64,000 nt of DNA from Collimonas arenae (GCF_000786695.1 NZ_CP009962.1:3782001-3846000), one strand, 5' to 3'. Positions 1-10,131 are shown, numbered from the stretch's first letter. Made by a program: numbers and translations. The notes: a model not told the origin generated them from the sequence alone.

Positions 1-1226
1 ACTATTTTCTGGCCTTCGTGCGGCAAGTCGCCCAGCTTGGCCATGATCAGGCCGCCGACCGAATCGACGTCTTCATCGCCATCGATCACGACGTCGATGC
101 CCAGGATCCGCTCCAGGCTGAAAATCGGCAAGCTCCCCTTGCCCAGCAAGGTACCGTCATCGAGACGGCTCCATTCATTATCATTGCGGCGGAATTCATC
201 GCGGATCTCGCCCACCATCGCGCCAAGTATATTGTCGAGCGTAATAAAGCCTTCCGGTTTGTGCCCCTTTTTGCCAATAATGGCAAAATGCGGCGCACCT
301 GTACGGAAACGGCGGAACAATTCCAGCGCAGGCATGCGCGGCGAGACATATTCCACCGGCCGCAGAAAGGCGTTCAAACTGTCGATAGGCTTGCCTTCCT
401 GCTGTGTGATAAACAAGTCTTTGAGATGGATCACGCCCAGTACGTTGACGCCGCTCTGGTCGAAGAATGGGTAGCGGCTGAAACGGTGGCGATAGATGGT
501 CTGCAAATTCTCCTGCAGATTGGCGGCTTGATGCAGGGCCGTGATCTCATTGATCGGACGCATCAGGTCGGAAACTTCCAGCTCGCTGAAATCCAGCGAT
601 TGCGCCAGCACATTCCATTCGTCGCGATTGAATTTTTCGCCTGTGTGGCTACCGCGCAGGATCAGTTTGAGCTCATCGGCCGAGTACTGCGAATCGTGGC
701 CATGGGCGGCGGCCAGGCCGGCCATGCGCAAAATCCAATTGGCGCTGGCGTTGAGCGCCCAGATGGCGGGATACATGGCCCAGTAAAAACCGTACAGGGG
801 CACCGCACACCACAAGCCAATCACTTCCGGGTTGCGGATAGCGACGGTCTTAGGCGCCAATTCGCCGATAACGATGTGCAGAAAGGAAATCAGGAAGAAA
901 GCAAAGAAAAACGAGATGCCATGTATCAGTTCCGCCGAGCTGACGCCCAGCATGCCGAATACAGGCTGTAGCAAACTGGCAAAGGCCGGCTCACCGATCC
1001 AGCCGAGACCGAGAGAAGCAAGTGTAATACCGAGTTGGCAGGCGGACAGGTAAGCGTCCAATTGGCGGTGCACGATGGCCAGGATACGGCCGCGCATGCC
1101 TTGCGTCTTGGCGATGGCGCGGATGCGGGTCTGGCGTAATTTGACTAAACCGAATTCGGCAGCAACAAAAAAACCGTTGAGTGCTACCAGAAATAATGCT
1201 GCGATAACCAATAACAGGTTGTTCAA
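1..1226 (-). CDS. CNNM/CorC-type (HlyC/CorC) CBS-domain membrane protein, partial
   Basis: This minus-strand gene runs off the left edge, so its C-terminus is missing. The frame is open from a TTG at 1226, preceded by an AAAGAGA-type ribosome site, and begins MNNLLLVIAALFLVALNGFF. That is the first membrane helix of a DUF21/CNNM domain, followed by AAEFGLVKLRQTR, typical of the family. The middle, roughly residues 200-320, corresponds to the paired CBS domains. The last visible residues, GDLPHEGQKI, fit the C-terminal CorC/HlyC domain. Family members are inner-membrane proteins linked to magnesium/cobalt efflux; that role is family knowledge, not shown here. It lies downstream of hemY in the same direction, separated by a MITE-like element. 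The start is inferred because no in-frame ATG precedes the first helix. Confidence 0.85.
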   Translation of the reverse strand, partial: MNNLLLVIAALFLVALNGFFVAAEFGLVKLRQTRIRAIAKTQGMRGRILAIVHRQLDAYLSACQLGITLASLGLGWIGEPAFASLLQPVFGMLGVSSAELIHGISFFFAFFLISFLHIVIGELAPKTVAIRNPEVIGLWCAVPLYGFYWAMYPAIWALNASANWILRMAGLAAAHGHDSQYSADELKLILRGSHTGEKFNRDEWNVLAQSLDFSELEVSDLMRPINEITALHQAANLQENLQTIYRHRFSRYPFFDQSGVNVLGVIHLKDLFITQQEGKPIDSLNAFLRPVEYVSPRMPALELFRRFRTGAPHFAIIGKKGHKPEGFITLDNILGAMVGEIRDEFRRNDNEWSRLDDGTLLGKGSLPIFSLERILGIDVVIDGDEDVDSVGGLIMAKLGDLPHEGQKI

Positions 1227-1290
1227 CGAATCTCTTTCATAGGTAATGAGGGACCACAAGTATAGGGGACGATGGCGTTTTCGACAAAAT

Positions 1291-1320
1291 CGGCGTTAAT
1301 CGGCGTTAATCGGCGTCATT
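1291..1320. repeat. Short tandem repeat, 10-bp unit
   Basis: Two perfect copies of CGGCGTTAAT are followed by a partial third copy, in the gap upstream of the CNNM gene. No function is evident. Confidence 0.6.
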
Positions 1321-1340
1321 CAATGTCAGCAAAGAAAAAA

Positions 1341-1387
1341 TGGGGCAGAGTCGATTACGCAAAAAAACCGCATAAAACCCTGCCCCA
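1341..1387. repeat. Inverted repeat in the hemY-CNNM gap
   Basis: TGGGGCAG at 1341-1348 pairs perfectly with CTGCCCCA at 1380-1387 across a 31-base loop. It has no adjacent T-run, so it is not a standard terminator. It may be a decayed dispersed repeat. Confidence 0.5.
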
Positions 1388-1429
1388 CCTCCGCGCCGCA
1401 CATGGCTGGCACGCATATCCGTTTTCTAA

Positions 1430-1610
1430 GAGGCTGTTGCAAAATCAAGATGGCTAGGCGCTCCGACGAAGACAGTACGAACAGTACGGCTAGGGGGGGT
1501 ATAGCAGGGGTTTCAGACGACACTGTCGTCTGCCTGCGGAACGACCCGGGCTTGCAAGCCCGGGTACGCCCTGCGAGGGCAACAACGCCAGGTGTGTTTG
1601 CAACGGCCTC
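1430..1610. mobile_element. MITE-like element, copy 1 (181 bp)
   Basis: This non-coding element starts GAGGCTGTTGCAAA and ends TTTGCAACGGCCTC, which are near-perfect terminal inverted repeats. It is flanked on both sides by TAA (1427-1429 and 1611-1613), a 3-bp target duplication. Inside are two strong palindromes: CAGACGAC/GTCGTCTG around 1514-1532 and CCCGGGCTTGCAAGCCCGGG at 1545-1564. A second copy, matching along its length, lies at 14462-14640. There is no transposase, so it would need one in trans. The ends and a TNA-type duplication recall IS5-family elements (inference). The right TAA directly touches the hemY stop codon at 1614-1616. Confidence 0.85.
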
Positions 1611-1613
1611 TAA

Positions 1614-2810
1614 CTATAACGTCGTCGCCAGCGCGCATTGCCGGTAATGTTCGGCAGCCAGCTCTTGCTGGTCGATCGCTTCATGCAGTTGCCCGAGCCG
1701 CAGATGGGCCTCGCGTACAGTGGAGGGTGCCACCGCATCAGACAACGCCTGCTCCAGGTGACGCTGAGCCTTGCCCCATAGTTTTTGCTTGAAGCAGAAG
1801 CTGCCAAGGGTCAGCGCCAGCTCGGCGTCATTCGGGGCCTTGACGGCCCAGCGCTCGCAGTGTTCGATTTGCGCCAGCAATTCGGGCGTAGCTTCTGCGG
1901 CAGTCGCATCACGGTAGGTAGACAGCAAACGCTGGTCCCATTCCGCAGTCATGGCTTTTTCAACGATAGTGCGTGCTTCGGCGTGCAATCCGCATTTGTT
2001 AAAAGCGTTAGCGCCACGCATGGCGATGAATGGCTTGATGCGGTCTTCGTTCGGTACCGTGGCCCAGAAACGCACGATCGACTCGGCGTCGTGCGCATCG
2101 TCCGACAGCAAACCGTCATAGGCCAGTTCACGCAGGCGCGTCGACAAGGCCGGATGCAAGGCGTCATGCTTGTTCAGCGTGCGTACCAGACGCAGCACCT
2201 CCGGCCAGTTCTTGGCTTGCTGATTGGCCTTCAGCGCCAGCCGCAAGGCATGGATGTGACGCGTTCCGCGGGCGTTCAGCTCACTCACCGTTTGCAACGC
2301 AGCCTGCGATTTGTGCTCGTCCACCAGCAAATCCAGGGTGGTGATCAGGCGCGCAGTTTTCAGCGGTTCGTCGTCTTCGATGCTGGCCAGCCAGATATCG
2401 CGCCGCTCGGGTTGCCCCATGCGATGCGCGGCGCGGGCGCCGATCAGCGCCGCCACGCCAAGGTTGTCCGGTAGTTCGGCGGCGCGCGTGGCGGCTTTTT
2501 CCGCCTGGCCGAAACGGCCTTCGAACAATGACTTGAGAGAATCGCGCAAGGCGTTATTGGCCGTGGTTTCACGTTTGCCACGACGATAACCGATGACGCG
2601 CGCAGGCAATTTCTGAGTTACCCGGATGGTCCGGATCACCACGTACAGGAGAATGAACAGAATCGCCAGTAATACGACGAAAAAATTCAGGGAAAGGTCA
2701 ATCCGGTATGGCGGGAAAAACAGCACCACATTACCGGGGTTGTAACGCGCCACCACAGCCAGGCCGATGGCAACCGCAAATAGAGCAACAAGCCGGAGAA
2801 AGAATCGCAT
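1614..2810 (-). CDS. hemY: HemY, heme-biosynthesis-associated TPR membrane protein
   Basis: The 398-residue product matches the HemY family in length, order and composition. Two N-terminal membrane helices (about residues 1-25 and 40-63, with RYNPGNVVLFFPPYRIDLSL between) are followed by a long helical, TPR-like periplasmic part ending in repeats such as ELALTLGSFCFKQKLWGKAQ. It is the last gene of hemC-hemD-hemX-hemY and starts 4 bp after the hemX stop, so it is translationally tied to hemX. This HemY is not the protoporphyrinogen oxidase of the same name in Gram-positives; its exact role in heme synthesis is unsettled. A MITE-like element abuts its stop codon. Confidence 0.93.
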   Translation of the reverse strand: MRFFLRLVALFAVAIGLAVVARYNPGNVVLFFPPYRIDLSLNFFVVLLAILFILLYVVIRTIRVTQKLPARVIGYRRGKRETTANNALRDSLKSLFEGRFGQAEKAATRAAELPDNLGVAALIGARAAHRMGQPERRDIWLASIEDDEPLKTARLITTLDLLVDEHKSQAALQTVSELNARGTRHIHALRLALKANQQAKNWPEVLRLVRTLNKHDALHPALSTRLRELAYDGLLSDDAHDAESIVRFWATVPNEDRIKPFIAMRGANAFNKCGLHAEARTIVEKAMTAEWDQRLLSTYRDATAAEATPELLAQIEHCERWAVKAPNDAELALTLGSFCFKQKLWGKAQRHLEQALSDAVAPSTVREAHLRLGQLHEAIDQQELAAEHYRQCALATTL

Positions 2811-2814
2811 AGGA

Positions 2815-4011
2815 CTATGGCTTGCCTTTGTAAGTACGGATCGCCGTTGGGCTATCCAGCGCCGGCATGGTGATCGAAAGATTGCTACCCTGGACCTGCT
2901 TGAGCATGGTCTGTACCGCCTGCGTCTGCTTGGCGCGGGTGTCGAAATATTTGGTGATGGTTTCTTGCGCAGCGATCAGGTCGCTACGGAACGCCGATTC
3001 ATTGCGCGACAACAGACCCAGGCGCGCATTCAACAAACGCAGCTTGAGGTTTTCGCGGGCATAATAGGCCTGGGTCGGCGACAGCAGCAAGGCATCCGGC
3101 GTCGCTACGGTGCGAACCCGTATCAGCTGGCTGATTTCAGTCCACATCTCCGAACTCCAGCTTTGCCATGCGTCATGCACGCGGTTTTTCCAATCAGTCA
3201 CTGCGGCATCGGTTGCTGCCTGGGATTTGGCGATATTGGCATTGGCCCCTGCCTTGGATGGCTTGGCCTTGCTGCTAACCAGCGGTTGATTGCTCGGCTG
3301 GCTGACGCCGAAAATCGGCTTTTCATCGGACAACAGCGGCATGCTGTCGATCTGGCCGATGACGCTGTCAAGACGTACGGCGATGCCGGTCACGTCCAGC
3401 GTCGGCAAAGCCTTGAGTTTTTCAATGTCGCTGGCGATAGCACGGCGGACGATGATGAATTGCGGCTTGTCGGAACGCGACAGATTCTTGTCGGCGTTTT
3501 GCAAAGCAATCAAGGCGCCCTGGACGTTGCCGGCCAGTTGCAGCTGCTGGCTGGCGGTCGACAGCACTTCTTCCACTTCGGACAAGGCTTGCTCGTCGCC
3601 ATTCTTGGACAAATCTTTATAGAGCTGCTCCAAAGCCAGTTGCTGGCTCTGCGATTCGAGCTGTTTGCTTTCCAGCACGCTGACCTTGCCTTCCAGCTCC
3701 TTGGTACCGTCCTGGACCGACTTCACGAGCACCTTGGTCTCGGTATTGGTGCTGTCGCCGACTTGCAAGCGACGGGCGATTTCCTGCCGCAGCTTGTTGT
3801 TCTCATTGTGCATCACCCACCATTGGCCGGCCACCAGTAGCGCCAGCACCACCAATGCCAAATACACCAGGCCAAGCCGGCCTGCGCTTTTTCCATTGTT
3901 TACCGTATAAGGCGGCAACACGGGTTGCGCCCCCGAGGACGGCGATGTCGCCGCACTGACGGCAGGACCAGCGGACTGGTTCAATTCTGGAGTGGGTGTC
4001 GATTCGTTCAT
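2815..4011 (-). CDS. hemX: HemX, single-pass heme operon protein
   Basis: The 398-residue product has a Pro/Ser/Ala-rich cytoplasmic N-terminus (about residues 1-45), one membrane helix (LVYLALVVLALLVAGQWWVM, about 49-68), then a coiled-coil stretch (about 70-140) and a periplasmic helical domain. This is the HemX layout; it is often annotated as uroporphyrinogen-III C-methyltransferase, but no methyltransferase motif is seen. Its start overlaps the hemD stop by 4 bp, and hemY follows after 4 bp, so the genes are one translationally coupled operon. Confidence 0.93.
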   Translation of the reverse strand: MNESTPTPELNQSAGPAVSAATSPSSGAQPVLPPYTVNNGKSAGRLGLVYLALVVLALLVAGQWWVMHNENNKLRQEIARRLQVGDSTNTETKVLVKSVQDGTKELEGKVSVLESKQLESQSQQLALEQLYKDLSKNGDEQALSEVEEVLSTASQQLQLAGNVQGALIALQNADKNLSRSDKPQFIIVRRAIASDIEKLKALPTLDVTGIAVRLDSVIGQIDSMPLLSDEKPIFGVSQPSNQPLVSSKAKPSKAGANANIAKSQAATDAAVTDWKNRVHDAWQSWSSEMWTEISQLIRVRTVATPDALLLSPTQAYYARENLKLRLLNARLGLLSRNESAFRSDLIAAQETITKYFDTRAKQTQAVQTMLKQVQGSNLSITMPALDSPTAIRTYKGKP

Positions 4012-4805
4012 AGCGGGAATTGTAACGCGTCGAGCAGCCGTTCGTCGCCTGAGCCGGTGAGAGTAACGTCAGTAAATCCAAGCGCATGTGCTGTTTCGGC
4101 AATGCGAGCATGTGGGACAAGGAGATGCTGCTGTTGGATTTTTGCAACACCAGTCCCGCTTTCGACCTGCTGCACCAAGTCCATCAGATGCCGCAGCGCT
4201 TCCGAACTGGTGACTATCCAGTCGTTTTGGCTATTCAACAATTGCACCAGCCTGGCTTCAAGGACCGCATCCAGTTGCGGCGCTTGACGCCGGTAAGCCG
4301 CGACGGCTCGCACCTTGATGCCTGCCGCCAGCAATGTGTCGGCAAAAAAATCCCGGCCGCTCTCGCCGCGCACCAGCAGCACTTGCGCGTCGCGCAGCGC
4401 GTCAAGGTCAAGCGCCTGCAACAAGCCTTCCGAATCTGTCCTGGCCGGATCGGGCGGACTGAAGATGGTCACGTTGTCAGCCGTCAGGCCATGCCTGGCC
4501 AGGGCTGCCCGGCTGCCTTCGCCGACAATGCCGATCGCCACCTGCCGCGGCCAGCTGGAAATATGGCGCAGGGCAGCATCGATCGCATTCGGGCTGACAA
4601 ACACCACTAGGGCATAGTTGTCGAGCTTTGCCAGGGCGGCTTGCAAAGGTGCGCTATCCTTCAATGGCAGGATTTCCAGCAAGGGGAATATGACCGGCAG
4701 GCGGCCGCGCACGGTAATTTGCTGCGCCAGCGCGGTAGCTTGCGCCGCCGGCCGGGTGATAACAATGGGATGCAAGGATCCGCGAGGCACTAAGCCTCCC
4801 GGCAA
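4008..4805 (-). CDS. hemD: Uroporphyrinogen-III synthase
   Basis: HemD closes hydroxymethylbilane to uroporphyrinogen III with inversion of ring D. The 265-residue product begins near [17 protein letters not shown] and contains [13 protein letters not shown], the conserved patch of the first domain, and [16 protein letters not shown], the matching patch of the second domain. Sequence conservation in HemD is low, but position between hemC and hemX settles the call. The start given overlaps the hemC 3' end by 16 bp; a slightly later start at the LVPRG region is possible. Confidence 0.94.
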   Translation of the reverse strand: MPGGLVPRGSLHPIVITRPAAQATALAQQITVRGRLPVIFPLLEILPLKDSAPLQAALAKLDNYALVVFVSPNAIDAALRHISSWPRQVAIGIVGEGSRAALARHGLTADNVTIFSPPDPARTDSEGLLQALDLDALRDAQVLLVRGESGRDFFADTLLAAGIKVRAVAAYRRQAPQLDAVLEARLVQLLNSQNDWIVTSSEALRHLMDLVQQVESGTGVAKIQQQHLLVPHARIAETAHALGFTDVTLTGSGDERLLDALQFPL

Positions 4806-5731
4806 AGCGCAAGAATTTCAGCAGCGCCCTGCGTCGCCAGATCCTGCGCGATTTTCCCGCCCAATGCTTGCGGTTCGTCAGCGGCGCCGCTGGCATCGGC
4901 AGTCACCACGCGCGAACCGTCAGGCGTCCCGATCATGGCGCGCAAGCGCATCTGGCTGCCATCGATAGTGGCAAACGCAGCCAGCGGAATCTGGCAACTG
5001 CCGCCGAAAGCGCGTGACAAGGTGCGCTCCGCAGTCACCGCCTGCTCTGTCGGCAGATGATTCAAGGGCGCCAGTATCTGTTTTAAATCGGCGCGGTCAT
5101 CGCAAATCTCGATCGCCATCGCGCCCTGCCCTGGCGCCGGCAGGCTTTGCTCAGGTTCGATCATCGCCTTGATCCGTTGCGACAGGCCGAGCCGTTTCAA
5201 GCCTGCGGCAGCCAGGATGATGGCGGCATATTCGCCACGATCCAGCTTGGCCAGCCGTGTATCCAGGTTGCCGCGCAAAGGCTTGATCTGCAATAGCGGG
5301 AAGCGCGCTGCGATCAAGGCCTGACGGCGCAGGCTGCTGGTGCCGACGACAGCACCGGCCGGCAATTCTGCCAGCGAGGCATATTCATTCGACACGAAGG
5401 CGTCACGCGGATCTTCACGCTCCAACACCGCTGCCAGGGCAAAGCCGGATGGCAAATCCATCGGCATGTCTTTCAACGAATGCACCGCCAGATCGGCGCG
5501 GCCTTCCACCATCGCTACTTCCAGTTCCTTCACGAACAGCCCTTTGCCGCCGACCTTGGACAAGGTACGGTCAAGAATTTGATCGCCGCGGGTGGTCATA
5601 CCAAGGATTTCTATATTACAGTCTGGATATAATGCAGATAACCGGGCGCGTACGTGCTCCGCTTGCCACATGGCCAGCCGGCTTTCACGCGATGCGATCA
5701 CTAACTTGGAAGGAGAGGATATTTTCGACAC
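4790..5731 (-). CDS. hemC: Porphobilinogen deaminase (hydroxymethylbilane synthase)
   Basis: HemC condenses four porphobilinogen molecules into hydroxymethylbilane. The 313-residue product has the usual family length. It shows [14 protein letters not shown] at the N-terminus, [11 protein letters not shown] in the active-site region, [11 protein letters not shown], and the dipyrromethane-cofactor cysteine in [12 protein letters not shown]. It is the first gene of the minus-strand hem operon. The divergent 262-bp gap to ppc carries two inverted repeats (5834-5850 and 5899-5918) that could be regulatory. Confidence 0.97.
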   Translation of the reverse strand: MSKISSPSKLVIASRESRLAMWQAEHVRARLSALYPDCNIEILGMTTRGDQILDRTLSKVGGKGLFVKELEVAMVEGRADLAVHSLKDMPMDLPSGFALAAVLEREDPRDAFVSNEYASLAELPAGAVVGTSSLRRQALIAARFPLLQIKPLRGNLDTRLAKLDRGEYAAIILAAAGLKRLGLSQRIKAMIEPEQSLPAPGQGAMAIEICDDRADLKQILAPLNHLPTEQAVTAERTLSRAFGGSCQIPLAAFATIDGSQMRLRAMIGTPDGSRVVTADASGAADEPQALGGKIAQDLATQGAAEILALCREA

Positions 5732-5833
5732 AGGTTCTTTCGGATTTTAGCTATGCAGCAAATGCAGCCAGGACAGAGTTATCTAATCGCCAACGAGTTT
5801 CATCCAAACACGTAACGAAGCGCACGCGCACTC

Positions 5834-5850
5834 AATATGTACCACATATT
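5834..5850. promoter_or_regulatory. Palindrome in hemC-ppc divergent gap
   Basis: AATATGT and ACATATT form perfect 7-bp arms separated by 3 bp, about 100 bp upstream of hemC and 145 bp upstream of ppc. The geometry fits a dimeric regulator site, but no regulator is identified. Confidence 0.4.
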
Positions 5851-5898
5851 TTTGCGCCGGATTTTAGCATGCGCTCTCTGCTGTCTCAGTTGTACTCT

Positions 5899-5918
5899 CT
5901 ATATCGCATGAGATATAG
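5899..5918. promoter_or_regulatory. Inverted repeat upstream of ppc
   Basis: CTATATC and GATATAG form 7-bp arms around a 6-bp spacer, about 75 bp upstream of the ppc start. It may be a protein-binding site or part of the AT-rich promoter. Nothing further can be read from it. Confidence 0.35.
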
Positions 5919-5993
5919 CAGGCGTTTGATAAGTTATATGTAATTACAAGCCCTTCCTTTCCCACCCCAGAAAAGCTGATTGCACTCGTTATT

Positions 5994-8867
5994 ATGGCAA
6001 AACAATTGAATTCTGCTGTCCAGGTAAAAAAATACACTCCCAACAAAGATGCGCCGCTCAAGGAAGATATCCGTCTGCTGGGCCGCTTGCTGGGCGACGT
6101 GTTGCGTGAGCAAGAGGGCGATGCCGTATTTGAAGTTGTGGAAACCATCCGCCAGACAGCAGTGCGTTTCCGGCGCGAGTCAGACCCGCAAGCCGGCGCC
6201 GATCTCGACAAGTTATTGAAAAAACTGACCCGCGACCAGACCAATTCCGTGGTGCGGGCATTTTCCTATTTTTCGCATCTGGCCAATATCGCCGAAGACC
6301 AGCACCACAACCGCCGCCGCCGCGCCCACCTGCTGGCAGGCTCGACGCCGCAAGCCGGCAGCGTCGCACATGCGTTAAGCAAGCTGGACGATGCCGGCGT
6401 CTCCGGCGCCACCGTACGCAACTTTCTCAAGGATGCGCTGATTTCGCCGGTGTTGACCGCTCACCCGACCGAAGTGCAGCGCAAGAGTATCCTCGATGCA
6501 GAGCGTGAAATCGCCCGCCTGCTGGCCGAACGTGACCTTCCGCTGACCGCCAAGGAATTGCGCGACAACACCGAGCTGCTGCGAGGCCGTATCGCCACTT
6601 TGTGGCAAACCCGCATGCTGCGCTATACCAAGCTGACCGTCGCCGACGAAATCGAGAATGCGTTGTCTTACTATCGCATCACTTTCCTGCGTGAGTTGCC
6701 TGCGCTGTACGACGACATCGAAGGCGAAATCGCGACTCAGTTCCCTACTCGTGGCCGCCAAGCCAGTACCGAGCTGGCGCCGTTCGTGCAGATGGGTAGC
6801 TGGATCGGCGGCGACCGCGACGGCAATCCTAATGTGAACGCCAGCACCATGCAACGCGCGCTGACGCGGCAATCGACCACCATTTTCGATTTCTACCTGG
6901 AAGAAGTGCACGCCCTCGGCGCCGAGCTGTCGGTCTCAACCCTGATGGTGAGCGTCAACCAGGAATTGCTGACGCTGGCGGAAAAATCGCCGGATACTTC
7001 TGACCACCGTTCCGACGAACCTTACCGCCGCGCCTTGATCGGTATCTACGCTCGCCTGGCATCGACTGCGCGCGAACTCGGCGCCACCAATATCCTGCGC
7101 CAGGAAGTCGGCGCCGCGGCACACTATGCAACGCCGCAGGAATTTACCGGTGAACTACAGATCGTCGAAGACTCTTTGCGTGCGCATCACGGCAGCGCGC
7201 TGATCAAGCCGCGTTTGGCGACACTCAAGCGCGCTTCCGAAATTTTCGGCTTTCACCTGGCGTCGCTCGACATGCGCCAGAGTTCCGATGTGCACGAACG
7301 CGTTCTGACCGAACTGTTCGCACAAGCACAAGTGGAAACTGCCTACGACCAGCTGAACGAAGATCAGAAGATCGCGCTGCTGTTGGCCGAACTGGCCAAG
7401 CCGCGCCTGTTGTATTCACCCTATATCGCGTATTCCGATGAAACAGTGTCGGAACTGTCGATCCTGCGCGCAGCCGGAGAAATGCGGCAACGCTATGGCG
7501 CTCGCTCGATCCGTAACTACATCATCTCGCACACTGAAACCGTATCGGATTTGCTGGAAGTCTTGTTGCTGCAACAGGAAACCGGCCTGCTGCGCCCTGA
7601 CGCCAAAGACAGCAAAGCCGGCAAGGACGCAGGCGCTCTGGAAGTGATGGTGATTCCGTTGTTCGAAACCATTCCCGACCTGCGCCGCGCCGCTGCCATC
7701 ATGGAACAATTCATGGCCTTGCCGCCGGTAGAGCGTCTGATCGCCAAGCACGGCAAGCTGCAGGAAGTAATGCTGGGTTATTCCGACTCCAACAAGGACG
7801 GCGGCTTCCTGACTTCGAACTGGGAACTGTACAAAGCCGAGATCCAGCTGGTGCGGGTATTCGATCGCGCCGGCGTCAAGCTGCGCCTGTTCCATGGCCG
7901 CGGCGGCACCGTCGGCCGCGGCGGTGGTCCAAGCTACCAGGCGATCCTGGCGCAACCCCCAGGCACGGTCAACGGCCAGATCCGTTTGACCGAACAGGGC
8001 GAAATTATCGCTTCCAAATTTTCCAATCCGGAAATCGGCCGCCGCAATCTGGAGTTATTGGTGGCCGCCACGCTGGAAGCCAGCCTGATGCCGAATACCG
8101 CCGACGGCAAGCAGATGAAGAAGCTGGGTGAGTTCGAGGAATTGATGGATGGCTTGTCGGAACGCGCCTATCAGTCGTATCGCAACCTGGTCTACGAAAC
8201 TCCGGGCTTCACCGACTATTTCTTCTCGGCGACCCCGATTGCCGAGATTGCGGAACTGAACATCGGATCGCGCCCTGCTTCGCGCAAATCGACGCGCCGC
8301 ATCGAAGACTTGCGGGCCATTCCATGGGGCTTTTCCTGGGGCCAGTGCCGTCTGCTGTTGCCAGGCTGGTATGGCTTCGGCAGCGCCATCGAAAGCTGGC
8401 TGGAAGAAGGTAACGACGGAGGCAAGGACGCCAAGCTGAAAAGCCAGAAGCTGGCGACCTTGCGGGCGATGTACAAGGAATGGCCGTTCTTCGCCACCCT
8501 GCTGTCGAACATGGACATGGTGCTGTCCAAGACCGACCTGGCGGTGGCTTCGCGCTACGCCGGGCTGGTCACCGACCGCAAGCTGCGCAACAGCATTTTC
8601 AAGCGCATCGTCGACGAACATGAGCGGACCAGCAGCATCCTGTCGGCCATCACCGGCGCCAAGGATCGCTTGTCGGGCAATCCGTTGCTGGCCCGCTCCA
8701 TCAAGAATCGCTTCGCCTATCTCGATCCGCTGAATCACTTGCAAGTCGAACTGATCAGGCGTCACCGCAGCGTTACCGCGGCTGGCCGCACGACAGAGGA
8801 ACGAGTAAAACGCGGTATCCATTTGAGCATCAATGGCATTGCTGCCGGCTTGCGTAATACCGGCTGA
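5994..8867 (+). CDS. ppc: Phosphoenolpyruvate carboxylase
   Basis: The enzyme carboxylates phosphoenolpyruvate to oxaloacetate, replenishing the TCA cycle. The 957-residue product matches bacterial PEPC length. Diagnostic motifs are LTAHPTEVQRKSI with the catalytic histidine (about residue 156), WIGGDRDGNPNV, GYSDSNKDGGF, LFHGRGGTVGRGGGP (the glycine-rich active-site loop) and the C-terminal end RNTG. It is monocistronic and divergent from hemC. Residues 8-36 form a slightly extended N-terminus compared with the E. coli enzyme. Confidence 0.98.
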   Translation: MAKQLNSAVQVKKYTPNKDAPLKEDIRLLGRLLGDVLREQEGDAVFEVVETIRQTAVRFRRESDPQAGADLDKLLKKLTRDQTNSVVRAFSYFSHLANIAEDQHHNRRRRAHLLAGSTPQAGSVAHALSKLDDAGVSGATVRNFLKDALISPVLTAHPTEVQRKSILDAEREIARLLAERDLPLTAKELRDNTELLRGRIATLWQTRMLRYTKLTVADEIENALSYYRITFLRELPALYDDIEGEIATQFPTRGRQASTELAPFVQMGSWIGGDRDGNPNVNASTMQRALTRQSTTIFDFYLEEVHALGAELSVSTLMVSVNQELLTLAEKSPDTSDHRSDEPYRRALIGIYARLASTARELGATNILRQEVGAAAHYATPQEFTGELQIVEDSLRAHHGSALIKPRLATLKRASEIFGFHLASLDMRQSSDVHERVLTELFAQAQVETAYDQLNEDQKIALLLAELAKPRLLYSPYIAYSDETVSELSILRAAGEMRQRYGARSIRNYIISHTETVSDLLEVLLLQQETGLLRPDAKDSKAGKDAGALEVMVIPLFETIPDLRRAAAIMEQFMALPPVERLIAKHGKLQEVMLGYSDSNKDGGFLTSNWELYKAEIQLVRVFDRAGVKLRLFHGRGGTVGRGGGPSYQAILAQPPGTVNGQIRLTEQGEIIASKFSNPEIGRRNLELLVAATLEASLMPNTADGKQMKKLGEFEELMDGLSERAYQSYRNLVYETPGFTDYFFSATPIAEIAELNIGSRPASRKSTRRIEDLRAIPWGFSWGQCRLLLPGWYGFGSAIESWLEEGNDGGKDAKLKSQKLATLRAMYKEWPFFATLLSNMDMVLSKTDLAVASRYAGLVTDRKLRNSIFKRIVDEHERTSSILSAITGAKDRLSGNPLLARSIKNRFAYLDPLNHLQVELIRRHRSVTAAGRTTEERVKRGIHLSINGIAAGLRNTG

Positions 8868-8966
8868 TCGCTGGCAAAAAATTATGGTATGGCCGGAGGG
8901 GCCGGCAGTACTGGCTCCCCTCCGCTTAACACGCATGCACGCGTGAGCATGTGATATGGGACAAAA

Positions 8967-10097
8967 ATGCGAACTTTCCTGCTGCTTTCTCTTTTTCTTG
9001 CCAATCTGGCGCACGCAACTCCCGATGTATCGGTTCGGTCATTGACATTTCAAGGCAAGAACGAGACCCCGGATGCACAGGCAATCACGATGCCATTTGT
9101 GACAATGGGCGATCAGAAAGTCGCGGCAAAGATCAATGACTATCTGTTTATCGGGCAAGTCGGCGTCATGGCGCCGATACAACCGGGAAAATTCTTTAGC
9201 GCAGCTGGCAGCGACCGTATCGCCGGCATGGCGAGCCAGGAATTCACGATTTCGCGCAACGACGGCCGAATTCTGACGATCGCGTTTGCGGCGGAAGGTT
9301 GTGGCGCCTACTGCGAAGATTACAACACCTACCATAGCTTCGACATCAAGACTGGCCGTACGCTTGGCGCCGACGACTTATTGACCGAATCGGGCATGCG
9401 CAATCTCGCGCAAAAGATGGCCAAGGAGCGGCAGTCTCAATATCGGCGGCAATTAGTATCGCTTAAAAAGGACCTGAAAGCTGCCCAGAAAGAGCACAAG
9501 CCGGACAGTCAGAACACGATAAGCGACCTGAACGATCGCATTGCGCTCAATACCGATTGCCTCGGCGACGTCGGCAATACCGAGAGCTTGCCGAGCGCAG
9601 CCGCCATGCTTTCAACGTTCAGGTATTTCAACTATGAACTCGCCGAGCAAGCATTCAAACTGACGGCGGGACGGTGCAGCAACCATGCAATGCGCGCGCT
9701 CGATGATGTGGGCGACGTCACACTGGCGATTCCCTACGCCGAACTGAAGCCGTATTTGACCGGTTATGGAAAAGCGTTGCTTCTTGGCGAAGGATCGGGA
9801 GCACCGAAGAACAACGTCTATGGCCAGCTCTTGCGCGGCAAGATGGGCAGCAAGATCGCCATCACCATGGTGTTGTACAAGGAATCAGACAACTCCGTGG
9901 GTGGAGTGTATTTTTATGACAAATACCGCAAACCCATCAAACTCAGCGGACGCCAGAGCGGCGATGCGCTTGAATTGAGCGAAGACGCAGTGCAAGGCAG
10001 TACGGACAAAGCGACGATGCATCTGGCGATTTCGGGAGACCGCTTGCGCGGGCAATGGACAGGCAAGACGGAACTGCCGGTCGACCTGGCGCCTTAA
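8967..10097 (+). CDS. Secreted protein of unknown function
   Basis: The 376-residue product begins with a clear Sec signal peptide (MRTFLLLSLFLANLAHA) and is otherwise hydrophilic. Four cysteines sit in pairs (GCGAYC near residue 113, and one each near 199 and 237), suggesting disulfides in the periplasm. A lysine-rich helical segment lies around 150-175, and the C-terminal third (GSKIAITMVLYKESDNSV) looks like a beta-rich domain. The start is an ATG 100 bp after ppc with its own weak ribosome site. A perfect hairpin follows the stop. I do not recognise the family. Confidence 0.8.
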   Translation: MRTFLLLSLFLANLAHATPDVSVRSLTFQGKNETPDAQAITMPFVTMGDQKVAAKINDYLFIGQVGVMAPIQPGKFFSAAGSDRIAGMASQEFTISRNDGRILTIAFAAEGCGAYCEDYNTYHSFDIKTGRTLGADDLLTESGMRNLAQKMAKERQSQYRRQLVSLKKDLKAAQKEHKPDSQNTISDLNDRIALNTDCLGDVGNTESLPSAAAMLSTFRYFNYELAEQAFKLTAGRCSNHAMRALDDVGDVTLAIPYAELKPYLTGYGKALLLGEGSGAPKNNVYGQLLRGKMGSKIAITMVLYKESDNSVGGVYFYDKYRKPIKLSGRQSGDALELSEDAVQGSTDKATMHLAISGDRLRGQWTGKTELPVDLAP

Positions 10098-10100
10098 GGC

Positions 10101-10131
10101 CTGTTCACACCTTCTTTGGAAGTGTGAACAG
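10101..10131. terminator. Hairpin between convergent genes
   Basis: CTGTTCACAC and GTGTGAACAG are perfect 10-bp arms around an 11-base loop, just past the stop of the secreted-protein gene. It lacks a T-run, so intrinsic termination would be weak. It may instead protect 3' ends. Confidence 0.5.

Noticed and set aside
18..971. 317-codon plus-strand frame at the left edge
   Set aside because: It lies opposite the CNNM/CorC gene, which has clear family motifs on the minus strand.
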